Shown piece by piece: positions 44,356 through 55,264 of a stretch of DNA of 64,000 nt (position 1 is the first letter of the stretch; every line of letters starts with the position of its first letter). Under the pieces are notes generated by a model. The model was given only the letters and a program-made list of their open reading frames with translations, ran no database searches and had not been told where the DNA came from. Source of the DNA: Petaurus breviceps papuanus (Eukaryota; Chordata; Mammalia; Diprotodontia; Petauridae). The translations under genes were made by a program, and so were the position numbers. The stretch spans positions 6,439,977-6,503,976 of the forward strand of contig JAMXIF010000032.1 in NCBI GenBank assembly GCA_028583685.1, given 5' to 3'.

Positions 44356-45046
44356 GCTTTGGGATCTCCTGCTTTTCAACTGAGGTGGGGCTTGTTGGGA
44401 GGCCTCCTGCCCTTCACTTCAGGCTTCAACACAACTTCACACCTACTCTAGGACTCCCAAGCCTGAGGCTGTTTCCACTGTTTCAGGATTTTAGACTGGG
44501 TGGAGCATTAATCTCTGGGTATTCAGAATCAGGCAGTGGGGTTAGAGCAGCTAGGGTGTCCTCTGCAATCTTGGTCCTAGAAGTTCAGATAGGGGATTTT
44601 TAGACATTCAAGATGTGAGCTGATAGCCCCAGGAGAAGCTGTTGCTACAGGCCCTGCACCTTCTCTTACCCAGATCCCCCTGATCCTCTGTCCCATGGTG
44701 AGATGTCTGTGATTAGCCCTTGTGGTGGGTGGATCTGCTGACTGGGACTGCTCTTACTCTGTTGGGCTCTGCTCTCAGGTTCACCATGGTGCAGCCCCCA
44801 CGTGCTCCATGTTCCCCATGCCCAGACTTACATGGGTGATTTCCTGGGCTGGGAATCTTTCATGCTCCATCTCCCAATGGATTCTGTCACTCTAAAATCC
44901 ATTCAGATTCACTTTTTATAGGTTAGTGATAGAATTCATGGAGGAGCTCAGAAAATTTCCTGCTTCTGTTCCATCTTGGCTTCCCATGAGATAATATTTG
45001 TAAAGCACCTTGCCAACCTTGAAGTACTATGTAAATGGTAGCTGCC

Positions 45047-45122
45047 ATCATCATCATCACCATCATCATCACCATCATCATCATCGTCATCACTATCATC
45101 ATCATCACTATCAACATTATCA
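45047..45122. repeat. (CAT)n trinucleotide repeat
   Basis: Imperfect CATCAT/CACCAT units directly after the MIR 3' end, where MIR copies often carry simple repeats. Asp/Met frames over it are artefacts. Confidence 0.92.
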
Positions 45123-45374
45123 GGTGAGGAGTAAAAATGAAAATTAATACCCGTAAAAACATTTGCCACTGTCTTAGCCAATATCCAGGCCAGAAGCCAA
45201 ATGGAAGAGTAATTACCTATAGAGAGTGTAGGCCTTCAGATGATACTGTTTTTAGATGATCTTTGTTAGTCTCCCCATCCCTTGGAATTACCAAGGTAAT
45301 AAATTCACACCAACTCCAACGAATTTTACTTGAGTTCATATAAGAAGGAACAAATGCCTCTCTCTACTGAATGT

Positions 45375-45545
45375 CCTCTCTCTTCAAATATAAATTTTAG
45401 AATACCTAGGTGCCACTAAAGCTCAGCTCAAGGCCCACTTAGTACATTTTGAGATTCTTACTAGGTGGAAATAACTCCCCCAGCACACTAATCCTTGACA
45501 CATAGTAGGTACTTTAAAAATCACTGTTGATTGATTGACTACTTG
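45375..45545 (+). mobile_element. L2 3' end
   Basis: 'actaaagctcagctcaaggc', 'agcacactaatccttgacac', 'atagtaggtactttaaaaat' and 'gttgattgattgac' follow the sense L2 end. Confidence 0.7.
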
Positions 45546-45779
45546 AAAATATTGTTCAGATAATAATATGCTGCTGTATGGACAACTCATAATGCTACCA
45601 AAGATGGCTAATGAGCTAGACACAGAATTGAGTAGTAGGAAGAGAGTAGAATGAGTTGCATTTGGGAAATTGAACAATACTTCCAGCAATCTCAAGCTAC
45701 TACTTAAAACAAATTATAGCTTTTTCAAACCAAAGTTCTTCTTGTTATGCTATTGTGAATCATGAAATGAACTACAATT

Positions 45780-46960
45780 AAATTTAGAAACAAAATTGTT
45801 AAGCACTGATTATGCACAAACTAGTGTACTAAGGACTGGGGATTCATAGATAAAAATGAGACAGCCCATGCTCTTAAGGAGCTCATACTTTGTGGAAATG
45901 GAGGACAGGGGGACATGACATGTATAGACATAATTATAATACAAGAAAAATGGAGGGGGGATCAGGCACTTACAACTAAGGAGAAGGAGAGTAAGAATGT
46001 GTAAACTTTTCAGTAAGAGGTTGTTATCAGGAAGGGAGAAGAGTATAGACAGGGAAGGGCAAGGGAAGTACTAATGGATGGTTAGATTATGATTTAGAGT
46101 GAGGATGAAAAATAGGTTTGGGAAGGAGTTGGACATGGGGAGAAATGCTATGATGAGAGACTGGGATTAGATCAGTAATTTCCAACTTCTCATTTATGGA
46201 AGTGGAATACTTATTGGTTATGGCAAGAACAAGAATGCGATCTTTTCTGTGCATAGCTGAATGAAATTGAAGGTATAGGTTGTGAGAAATTAGGGTATTT
46301 GAGGAAACATTAACATGTATTTTGAAGTTCCCTAGTATAAAGGCAGGATTTGAGAAAAAGTGAAGCGGTGAACTTAATGAAAAAGAAGTGAGAATATCCT
46401 GGGATAGATAGAGAACAGCCACAAGAATCTGTATTGTATGATAAATTTGGATAGGCTGAACCTTACAATACAAAATGTTGCTGAGTAATAGTAATAGAGG
46501 CATATTCTGGAAGTGGCAATGAAGAGCAAGGGATATTCAGAGTCTGCTTTCATGATTCTTGAGGAGTGGAGAAGGCACAAAAAGGAAAACCTGGGATGAA
46601 GTGATATCCAAAAGAAGCTAAGTCTAAATGCGAACCAGAAGATGCAAGACACATGAGAGGAAGAAACCTATAATGAAGGGAAGTTTGTTAATTACAGAGT
46701 GTCAAAGTAAGGAGAGTAGAATATGCCTGCGGGTAAGAAATTAGACATTGGGTGGGAAGAGTATGTGGGGTAGCTGGGTAAAGATGAGAGTGGAAAGCAG
46801 GGATTGGAGAGGTGGATTTGCTTTTGGTATGCCTATGGTTCATGATCGTAAGAATGGTTAAGATAAAAGGGAGTAGGGGTATTTTGATCATTGGGGAATA
46901 ATTACAGGCAGAGTAGCAGTGGAAGAGAAGAGTTCTACAGAAATAGTTGAGTAGAATGTT
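45780..46960 (-). mobile_element. L2-like LINE, antisense, long and diverged
   Basis: 45800-45890 ('taaggactggggattcatag', 'ctcttaaggagctcatactt') is a clear antisense L2 end. Beyond about 46000 the purine-rich sequence shows no sharp change to something else and is probably the same element. Minus-strand frames of 90-138 codons (46087-46652) have no reverse transcriptase motif that I can see. Confidence 0.45.
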
Positions 46961-47985
46961 CTCCAGCTGGTCTCAACTCCTAATCCCTCTTCCTATTCTT
47001 ATTTCCCACTCATCCAGTGTTACAATCTCAGTCCATTTCCTCTTGAGCCTGTTGGTCTGGGGTAAGGAAGGCGATACATGTCTTTAAGCCAGGATATACA
47101 TACTTTTGAGTAACAGTAGGCTGTATTAGCAGGTCAATGGTTTGGTCCCTAGAAGGTGGTATCTTTGCCCTCCTGTTAGGGGAAGGAGATAAGGGTGGGT
47201 TGTGATTTGTATTCCCTAGAAGGAGTACCCACTTTGATGAAATAATAAATATCGCAGGCCTACTCTGTATCTCCCCCTTTTTTGTTGCCCTTTAGGTGAA
47301 TCCCTAATTATCCTACCTTTAGTTCTGTCTGTAGTCAGAAGATAAGCTGTGAAATGTCCATTTAGGAATAAAAATTTTTGATGGTCATCCCAGTGGTCTG
47401 ATAAAAAACAGCCAAACAGAATGAAAATCCAGAGTTCCTACAGAGAGAGAGAGATAGCTGAAAACTTTCCTCCACAAGACAGAGCACCACACCACACAAC
47501 ACAACTATTCATTCTCATAAATGTGTTTAGGGCAAAGCTAGTAGAAATCATGAGACTCACCACTTGGAGAAACCAAATAATGAAACATCGCTGCCACTGT
47601 CAAACATTCAAACTCCTGCTCTGAAATTAATGTTAATTTCCCTCATATGGGGAAGTTGGAAAGGAACTAACTGCCAGGGGGTTATACTGAGGAGAATGAG
47701 TGTGGATTGTATCTCATCTCTCTCTCATATGATATTCTCTTTATGGAAAAGAGGTGATTCATCATTCTGAAAGAGCATGGAAGGGGTCAGGCAGAAATCA
47801 GAGATCTCAGTTCCATATGATGTCTGTCACTGAAACTCAAGATATTTAATAGAATGAGAACAAGGAAGGAAGGGACACATGCAGCTGACAAATCAGGTTC
47901 ACAGAAATTCCAATGAATAATTAGGGATGGGCTTTTCTGCTTAATTTAGTATTTCAGGCAACAGAGTTAGCATGTATAATTAGAG
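46961..47985. other. Unique sequence
   Basis: No gene or repeat recognised. Two frames of about 67 codons overlap at 47421-47770 without known domains. Confidence 0.35.
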
Positions 47986-47989
47986 ACCA

Positions 47990-48110
47990 CAGAGTGTAGG
48001 TAAGAGAAAGCTAGCCTTGGAATTGGGAAGTCTGGAGTTCAAGGTCCACTTTTGACACATATCAGCTATGTTACCCAGGAGTCAGTGCCCTCAGGCAACC
48101 TTTTAATGGT
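47990..48110 (+). mobile_element. SINE head fragment
   Basis: 'cagagtgtaggtaagagaaa', 'ttgggaagtctggagttcaa', 'ggtccacttttgacacatat' resemble the tRNA-like half of a MIR-type SINE. Confidence 0.5.
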
Positions 48111-48284
48111 AAAAGTTATAGATGAGATACCAATAGATCTGTATCTGTAGAAGTAGTTTCCAAACAAGGATTTTCTTACACTGATGATAAATCTTTGACT
48201 TAGATTCTCAATATAAACAAATGAAAAAGATATAGATACCAAAGGTGAAAACATTTAACATGGCCACTCCCCTGATGATAACTA

Positions 48285-48515
48285 GGTCGTATAGTGGAAA
48301 GAACATAGGACTTAGGAAAATCTGAATTTAAATTCTGCTTTCAGACAAAGTGTCTACTAGCTGTGTGACCATGGACTAGTCGTCTAGCCTCTCTCACTTT
48401 GCTTTAGTTTCCTCCTCTGTGAAATGGGGATAATAAGAGTTCATATAGGATTGTCATGATGATCAAATAAGTTTACTAATATAGATTGCTTTATAATCAC
48501 TCAAGGAAAAGGAAA
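48285..48515 (+). mobile_element. MIR SINE, full length
   Basis: 'gtcgtatagtggaaagaaca', 'aattctgctttcagaca', 'ctagctgtgtgaccatgga', 'tttagtttcctcctctgtga', 'aatggggataataagagttc', 'aggattgtcatgatgatc': all MIR blocks in order. Confidence 0.88.
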
Positions 48516-49354
48516 TTCTAGTTATGATTATTATTTATTATTAAATATCTGACAAGGGAATATCTTGAGGGGCCTGAGAACCACCATTCTGGACAGGAAT
48601 ACTCATAGCATAGGACTACTGATGAGGAAAATATAGGAAGGTATTTTGAAGGTACACTGAATCCAGGGCATTCCTGGGAAGCTGCTTTTTAAAAAATTAT
48701 TCATTATGGGATCTCATACTCATATCTTCCTCTCTCACAAAAACAAAGTGCAGAAAAACTAATGTTATTTGCATTTTCTGGGACTTTGGATTCTGAATAG
48801 TTGAGAATTTATAATAGTATGAAACAATATCAGCCACATAGCAAAGGACTGGGATTGAACACAGTGAGTCAAACCATTCTATTCGCAATAAATGAATACC
48901 CAGGAATAGTTTAAAAAAAATATGACAAGCACAGGGAATTGCTTGGAATGAAAAATGATGACAATTCACACTTATTGAACTTTACAGTTTATAAGATGTT
49001 TTCTTTCCTAAGCGTAAGAGACTGAGGTTGAGCCTCTGGGTTAAGCTTATGCTATTTATCTCTTGCCCAAATTTGTAGTTGCATAATCATTCCTAAGTAG
49101 TTGGATGTGGCCTTGTAGGGCACCCAGTCTTCATGCCCACAAAGAGACAGCGCGCTTTGAAGAACACATGTTGATGAAAACCTTTTTTAGTGTGTGAAGA
49201 TCAATAGAAGCTTCTTTTTTTTGCCTTGGAAAAACATACTAGACTCCTGCTTACCCCGTTGAAATAGTGGCAAAGTGAAATCTTGTGCTATGTTAAGGTG
49301 TCTCCAGTGCTTAATGAAGTACCTTGTACAAAGCGAGCACCTCACTTCCCTCCC
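48516..49354. other. Unique sequence before the gap
   Basis: No gene or repeat recognised. Confidence 0.35.
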
Positions 49355-49754
49355 NNNNNNNNNNNNNNNNNNNNNNNNNNNNNNNNNNNNNNNNNNNNNN
49401 NNNNNNNNNNNNNNNNNNNNNNNNNNNNNNNNNNNNNNNNNNNNNNNNNNNNNNNNNNNNNNNNNNNNNNNNNNNNNNNNNNNNNNNNNNNNNNNNNNNN
49501 NNNNNNNNNNNNNNNNNNNNNNNNNNNNNNNNNNNNNNNNNNNNNNNNNNNNNNNNNNNNNNNNNNNNNNNNNNNNNNNNNNNNNNNNNNNNNNNNNNNN
49601 NNNNNNNNNNNNNNNNNNNNNNNNNNNNNNNNNNNNNNNNNNNNNNNNNNNNNNNNNNNNNNNNNNNNNNNNNNNNNNNNNNNNNNNNNNNNNNNNNNNN
49701 NNNNNNNNNNNNNNNNNNNNNNNNNNNNNNNNNNNNNNNNNNNNNNNNNNNNNN
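49355..49754. other. Assembly gap (400 N)
   Basis: Exactly 400 N's. Sequence resumes inside (TC)n (49755-49790), so the gap probably marks an unresolved simple repeat. Frames that appear to cross it mean nothing. Confidence 0.99.
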
Positions 49755-49790
49755 TCTCTCTCTCTCTCTTTCTCTCTTTTTTCCTTTTAG
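49755..49790. repeat. (TC)n at the gap edge
   Basis: CT/CTTT units followed by a T-rich stretch. Confidence 0.9.
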
Positions 49791-50483
49791 ATTATATCTG
49801 TAATTTCTCTAGTCCTGGGAGCTTCTAATAAGAAAATTCTACCCACACAGATTAGCAATTATTCTACAATTTCTATTATTAGACAGTTGTCCTGGTGTCC
49901 TAAAAGATTAATTGACTTTTCTAGGTTCACTGAGTCAGTGGGTATCAGGGTGAAAGAATCTATATGCTGGAGTTTTTTTTTTCTAATGATATTAAGATCA
50001 TTTATAGTTTGTTCAATATCTTTTCTTCTGATATTAGATTATATAAATATATTTTCTTTTTTTAATCTAGATATTAATATTTTTGGTAATGATTCATCTA
50101 CTTCCACTAAGTTATGTTTTATTAACATAACTGGACAAAATATTTTCTTTTTTTAAACTAGTTTATATTTGTCTTTTTTTTTACATCAACTGTATTTTCT
50201 CTCAGCATAAGCATTTTGCAAAAAAAGTACTATATTTGCTGCTATACTCCTCCTCCTCCTCATCATCACTATCATGATCCATTCTAAGATGAGCCTTGCC
50301 CTCAACTGCTTGACACAGAACAGGGACATTCTATTAAATGAAAACCTTTCAAGCTTGGCATCTTCCTAGAACTCTTTTTTTCTTCTTGATCAATGTTTGC
50401 TAGTAGAGCAATAGCATAATGTAATGGAAAATGTCATTGTCATCATCACAGTCATTTTCATCATAGTTCATATTTGTAGGGTT
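49791..50483. other. T-rich unique sequence
   Basis: Poly-T patches and short (TCC)/(CAT) runs (50245-50283). No gene; an 89-codon frame at 49887-50156 is hydrophobic and T-driven. Confidence 0.35.
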
Positions 50484-50732
50484 TATTGTTGTTCATTCAT
50501 GTCCAATTTTTCATGAGCCCATAAACCGTACTGTACATAAGTTTTCTTGGCAAAGATACTGGAATGGTTTGCCAGTGGATTCAGTGGCTAATCTAGTGGA
50601 TTAAGGCAAATAGAGGTCAAGTGACTTGCTCAGAGTTACAGAGCAAGTAAGTATCTGAGGATGGGATTTGAACTCAAGTCTTCCTGATTCCAGGTCCAGT
50701 GCTCTATCCACTGAGCCACCTAGCTGCCTTAT
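50484..50732 (-). mobile_element. SINE with RTE-like tail, antisense
   Basis: 'ttgttcattcatgtccaatt', 'ttttcttggcaaagatactg', 'gaatggtttgccagtgg', 'ggtcaagtgacttgctcaga', 'gaactcaagtcttcctgatt', 'ctctatccactgagccacct'. Well kept. Confidence 0.88.
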
Positions 50733-50764
50733 TATTCATAGAGAAACATGAGGCTGAAAAAGAG

Positions 50765-51065
50765 CTTTGTTCATATGATTTCCTTTAGTTCCTCCAACAT
50801 CCCTGTGTACTAGACACTCTTTGTGTCTAGTTCACCTTATTCAACTTGTCTCTATGTCCAGAACACTTGGAGAGACAGTATGTTATAATATGAAGAACAT
50901 TGGGCAGATTCAAAAGACCTGGATTTTGATGAGGAAGTGAAGGCTTCCTCAGAAGAGGTTAAGTGAATATCTCAAGGTCACCTGCCTAGGATGTGTTAGA
51001 GCCAGGGTTCAATCCTAAATCTTCTGACTCTGCCTAGAACTCTTTCACAAATAGCACACTCTATC
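50765..51065 (-). mobile_element. MIR-type SINE, antisense, probably composite
   Basis: 'tccaacatccctgtgtacta' is the MIR 3' half; 50945-51060 ('aagaggttaagtgaatatct', 'gccagggttcaatcc') is the head half. The 50870-50930 stretch between them is a plus-oriented SINE scrap. Confidence 0.55.
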
Positions 51066-51156
51066 TTTAAGTGACCTGGAGGTAGAGACAAAAAAATAAT
51101 GTAAACTGTAATAGGATTTATTTGTAAAGTTTTACACTTGAGTTTCAATACCCAGT

Positions 51157-51774
51157 AAGAAAAGGGGAGCATGAAAGAATTGGAAATCAAGGAGATGCCT
51201 ATCAACTGTGGAATGGCAAAACAAGTTGTGGTAGATAAGTGTAATGGAATACTATTGTGCTATAAGAAACAAGGAGCAGATGGACTTCATAATAACCTGG
51301 AGAGACGTATATAAATTAATGCTGAGTGAGGAAAACAGAAGCAGGAGAACTTTGTACACAATTACAGACACATTGTATCTGTGATGTCGAACTTTGAAAG
51401 ACTGTGCTCTTCACAAAAATTCAAGGCCATAAGACAACTCCAAAAGACTCATGATGGAAAAGGCGATCCACATCCAGAGAAAGAATTGCGGAGTCTGAAT
51501 GCAGATTAAAGCAAACCACTTGCTCTCTCTCTCTTTTGTTTTGTTTTGTTTTGTTCCTTCTTTCTCATTGTTCATTCCATTGGTTATAATTCTTATTTAC
51601 AACTTGACTGCTGTTTAATGTTCCAATTTGTAGAACCTATATCAGATTACATACTGCCTTGGGAGTGAGACGAGGGTGGCGGAGAAAATTTGGAACTCAA
51701 AAACTGGTGGAACTGAATGTTGTGGACTAAAAGTAAATAAATTTAAAAGAAAAAAAAAAGAAAAGGGAAGCATG
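51157..51774 (+). mobile_element. 5'-truncated L1 with 17 bp target duplications
   Basis: aagaaaaggggagcatg (51157-51173) and aagaaaagggaagcatg (51758-51774) flank 584 bp of L1 end. It begins in the ORF2 C-terminus ('gtaatggaatactattgtgc', 51241-51260), continues 'ctgagtgaggaaaacagaag' and 'cacatccagagaaagaattg', and ends 'tttggaactcaaaaactggt' with an A tail. Its 3' UTR differs from that at 22278, pointing to another L1 subfamily. Confidence 0.92.
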
Positions 51775-51924
51775 GCTTGACATTCATTCACCCAAAAGAG
51801 ATCTTAGGTTTTTAGTGGAATTCAAGTCCCATTTCAGTATAAGTCAGTGGAGTACTATGGAAGCCAAGAGAACATCTAATCAGCCATTGAGAGAGGCCTA
51901 ATATCCAGTAATAAGGATCTAATG

Positions 51925-52415
51925 ACCATACTGTACTCTGCTTGGTAAAGTCACATTTGGAATATTGTGTTTGATTTTGGGTGTCAGAGTTTAATATGAA
52001 CACTGATCAGCTGATGAGCATCCAGAGTAGGGCAACCAAGACAAAGAAAGACTCAAGTCCATGCCACATGAGGATTATTAAAGAAATCTGGGCTTGCTTA
52101 CCCTCAGAAGAAGACAGACATGAGGGCAGAAGAAGGTAACTTGAATGCTATAGTTGAAGAATCATCATTTAGAAAAGTATTTTAAAATGTTTTGCTTGAC
52201 TCCGGAGAGCAGAACTGGGAACAATTAAGTGGAAGATGTAAAGAAGCAAATTCTTACTTTATATTAGAGAGGAAAATAACAATAGCAATGACAATAACTC
52301 TATGGTAGAATTATTCAAAAGTGTAAAGGACTTCCTTGGGAGGGAGTTCCCCCTCAATCTAGGTCTTTAAGAAAAATCTGGGCAATGATTTTCTGAATAT
52401 ATTATAAAGGGAATT
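51925..52415 (+). mobile_element. CR1/L3 LINE 3' part
   Basis: The order 'tttggaatattgtgtttgat', 'tgatgagcatccagagtagg', 'gcaaccaagacaaagaaaga', 'ccatgccacatgaggattat', 'ccggagagcagaactgggaa' and 'ggacttccttgggagggagt' is that of the well-known CR1/L3 3' end (human L3: 'cttgagaccatgccatatgaggat'). It is an ancient amniote element. Confidence 0.75.
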
Positions 52416-52754
52416 CTTTTTTTTTTAAACAGAGCATTCATATAGTGCTTTGTGGTTTGCAAAGTGCTCATACTGTGGGAAACTACTGATGAAAAAAATA
52501 CCAAAATATATGAATATAAATATTTTTTAAAAGTTATCTAATCATGTTAACAAAACTGGTAACTAAGAGGAAATAGATGAAATACTTACAAAAATAATAA
52601 ATATCTAGAACGACAAAAGAGGAAATAGAGTACTTAATTCAATTATCAGAAAAAAGTTATTGAACAAACTATAATGATTCATAATATATAGCCTTCAGTT
52701 GGGGGGTAGGAGTGTTTTTACCAATTTGGAAACTTTATGAGACTGTGATTCTGA

Positions 52755-52910
52755 TTTTGAGTCACACCTGACTAATGCCAGTTTCACTACTTACTATGTG
52801 AGTTTAGAAAGTGATCTCAGTTTCCTAACCTATAAGGTAGAGAGAGTAAAAATAGCTTGTGTTTATATAGGATTTTGATGTTTTAAAAGATTGTTTCATC
52901 TCTACCTCTG
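52755..52910 (+). mobile_element. SINE fragment
   Basis: 'acttactatgtgagtttaga' and 'gatctcagtttcctaaccta' are MIR core blocks; edges vague. Confidence 0.5.
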
Positions 52911-53204
52911 TAGCCATCTTATTCTGGATGCTACCTCCATCCCTCTGACCGCTTCCTCCAAATGGTGAGTTCTTCCTCAGAACTTACAACTGAGGAAGTT
53001 CCCAAGCCAGCCATGCTTACTCCTTTATTTCTCTCTGTTGTCCACCTCTAACTCTTAGAACTTCTGCACCTAGTCCCAGAAATGGCACCATTCCCTATCC
53101 CCCAGCTTTTTTTTTAACCTCTCTTTTGTGCATTTTTTATTCCCATTGCCAGTCAACATGTATTTATTTATCTATTAATCTACTCATTCATTCATTCATT
53201 CAAG

Positions 53205-53346
53205 TGGGGAAGGCAGGGCAATTGGGGTTAAATGACTTGCCCAAGGTCACACAACTTGTAAGTGTCAAGTGTCTGAGGCCAGATTTGAATTTAGGTCCTC
53301 CTGACTTCAAGGCCAGTATTCTATTCACTGTGCCACCTAGCTGCCC
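53205..53346 (-). mobile_element. tRNA-derived marsupial SINE
   Basis: 'ggaaggcagggcaattgggg', 'gcccaaggtcacacaactt', 'ttaggtcctcctgacttcaa', 'tattcactgtgccacctagc'. It split an L2 whose 'cattcattcattca' start lies at 53188-53204. Confidence 0.9.
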
Positions 53347-53672
53347 CTGAACAAATATTTATTAACTGTTTATACTTGGCATTTTGCTAAACTCTGGAAA
53401 TATAAATATGAACAAAATGAATGAAAATTTCTGTGATGAGGAGCCTATATTCTAATGATGGAAAATAACATATGATCAGGGAAGGTAACCAACATGGAGG
53501 CATAATGGAGGAGTCCAGAATTCAGCTTGGTGAGAAACAAAGAGGTGCCTGGCCTGGGAATCCTAATAAAATGGAATTACTGGGTGAAGTCATCCAACTA
53601 GAGGGAGGAGCCACAGGAACGGAGTGGAATTCCAAAGTGTGAATTGCAGGGCTGAAGTAACTTTCCAGGACA
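53347..53672 (-). mobile_element. L2 3' end, antisense
   Basis: 'gaacaaatatttattaactg', 'acttggcattttgctaaact' and 'gaggagcctatattctaatg' are antisense L2; the part after 53480 is diverged. Confidence 0.65.
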
Positions 53673-53847
53673 AAGAGTTTTCTTTTCTTTTTCTTTTTGC
53701 TTTTTGGAGGGCAATTTCAGTTAAATGACTTGCCTAAGGTCACATGGCTAGTTTTTGTGTTAAATATGTGAGGCTGCATTTGAACTCAAATCCTTCTGAC
53801 TCCGGAGCTGGCACTTTATTCACTGCAACATGGATGAAGAGTTTTCT
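53673..53847 (-). mobile_element. tRNA-derived marsupial SINE with target duplications
   Basis: SINE body 53684-53836, flanked by aagagttttct (53673-53683 and 53837-53847). The head is decayed ('tttattcactgcaacatgg'). Confidence 0.85.
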
Positions 53848-53884
53848 GCAGCATGATTGAGGAGTACTCTTTATAGCGTGGTGA

Positions 53885-54150
53885 GAAATGAATGGAATTT
53901 AATCTCCTAGAGGACAGGAAACTTTTGCCTTATATTTACAGTGCCTATCATACAGAAAGTGGTGAATAAATACCTTATCTCTTTCACATATCATGTCATT
54001 TCCTCTTCCTAATGACTCTGTGAGGAAGGTTATGTAGGACTTGCCTACCTCATAGGATGGTTTTGAGAATTAAATGTGTTAGTACAGGTATAAGTGTTTT
54101 ATAACCATAATGAGCTCTATATAAGTGCAGATGAGAGTTATTATTATTCC
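53885..54150 (+). mobile_element. L2 3' end followed by a MIR 3' half
   Basis: 53890-53975 ('aatctcctagaggacaggaa', 'acagtgcctatcatacagaa', 'gtggtgaataaatacc') is sense L2. 54005-54150 ('gcctacctcataggatggtt', 'gagaattaaatgtgttagta') is the 3' half of a sense MIR. Confidence 0.65.
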
Positions 54151-54924
54151 CTTATGACTTTGGCTTCTTATCAAGCAGTCTTCATTTTGCTGTTGACACC
54201 TGTGTATCAGTTTACCTCCAATAATCCATGTTTCCTGAAAGATGGCAATGAAACTTGTTTCCCTGAAAAGCCCTCCTGTGTCCCCTTAACTTGTTTAGAG
54301 CATTCACAGTTCATGCTAATGGCAAATGAGGTAAAAAGGAATAGGTGATTTTTACTCTTGGAGCAGAACTTGGAAACCTGGCACCTCGGTATATTTCATG
54401 CTGCATGCATATAACCTGACTTGTCAGATTTGTTTGCTTTTTTTTTTAAACACCCAAACCACAGGAATGGAATTGGCCGGTGTGAACGTCAGTGTTCTGT
54501 TTGCCTTGTTATGTTTTATCACGATGACTAGTATTCCCAGTGGGTGCTTTCTCAATATGAAACTATGAGCAGAATTTGATAATCTCTGCCAAAGTAATTT
54601 TGTAAGGAAATTCTAAAATGGAAAGCGTGTGACCCTAATGAATCCATTTATGTATTTTAATTTCCTCACCATTCATATTCAAGTGTGCAGAGCAAGGAAT
54701 GAATAGTTATGGGGAACAAAGAGAGGATGGGTAGAGAAAGAAAAGCAGTCTTAGGAAAGGATAAAGGCACTTCTCATATAGCAGGAAATACAGAAGCTGG
54801 GAGTCTATCCAAGTGCAGGGACATTTGTACTAAGGAGAACAGACATATGGATTATTCTGTGCCAGTGCAGGTCTTGCCAGTAGTGAGCAAGCCTGTTTGA
54901 TGCGAGGGGTAAAAGCTGAAGTTA
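54151..54924. other. Unique sequence
   Basis: No repeat family recognised between about 54340 and 54900. An 84-codon frame at 54094-54348 runs out of the MIR and has no domain. Candidate for conserved non-coding DNA. Confidence 0.4.
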
Positions 54925-55010
54925 TATTCAGTCAATCAGTAAGCATTTATGAACTTCCCACTGTGTCAAGCTCAGCCAACAGCCACCACCAGATTCTGGG
55001 AAAATGTAGT
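54925..55010 (-). mobile_element. L2 fragment, antisense
   Basis: 'gtcaatcagtaagcatttat' and 'cttcccactgtgtcaagctc'. Confidence 0.5.
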
Positions 55011-55034
55011 TAAGGGGTTGGGATAGATCATACC

Positions 55035-55235
55035 ACTCTAGAACTTAGAACTAGAAGGAACACTGGAGATAACGTATTCCAGACTCTACATTTTATAAAT
55101 GGGAAACTCAGACTCAAAGGAGTCCAATGACTTCCCCAAGGTCACACAGTGTGAATGGCATGACCAGGACTAGAACTCTTATCTCCTGACTTCTAGGTAC
55201 TAGGTTCTTTCCACTAAACCACTAACCACAGTCAT
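55035..55235 (-). mobile_element. MIR SINE, antisense
   Basis: 'ctagaacttagaactagaag', 'cattttataaatgggaaact', 'cttccccaaggtcacacagt', 'ttatctcctgacttctaggt', 'ggttctttccactaaaccac'. Confidence 0.85.
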
Positions 55236-55264
55236 TCTTTCCTATATCCTGTCTCCACTAAGTG

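Larger units (their letters stand above)
38981..44985 (-). mobile_element. L1 LINE, both ends present, RT core deleted
   Basis: About 6 kb between perfect duplications. On the minus strand: 5' UTR of about 1 kb with a G36 run (44353-44318), ORF1 (about 43950-43085), an unusually long spacer (about 43085-42350), ORF2 (about 42350-39600), and a 3' UTR with A tail (38981-39100). ORF2 contains the endonuclease, then jumps from the segment after it (ending near 41212) straight to the catalytic FADD block (41168-41179). Roughly 270 codons of the reverse transcriptase are absent compared with human ORF2p. The copy is dead. Confidence 0.9.
38838..45045 (+). mobile_element. MIR SINE split by the 6 kb L1
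   Basis: The left part (38838-38980) contains 'aattcaaacccagctgcaga', 'gttcctcatctgtaaagtag' and 'gatcagatgag'; the right part resumes after the duplication with 'taaagcaccttgccaacctt'. Joined, they follow the MIR order exactly. Confidence 0.85.

Noticed and set aside
44154-44603. 149-codon plus-strand frame with a proline run
   Set aside because: Antisense to the L1 5' UTR; the prolines come from the poly-C run.
46087-46652. Minus-strand frames of 92 and 138 codons as an L2 protein
   Set aside because: No reverse transcriptase or endonuclease motif is visible; the L2 assignment rests only on the 3' end at 45800-45890.
49275-49828. Three long plus-strand frames
   Set aside because: They exist only because the 400 N's contain no stop.
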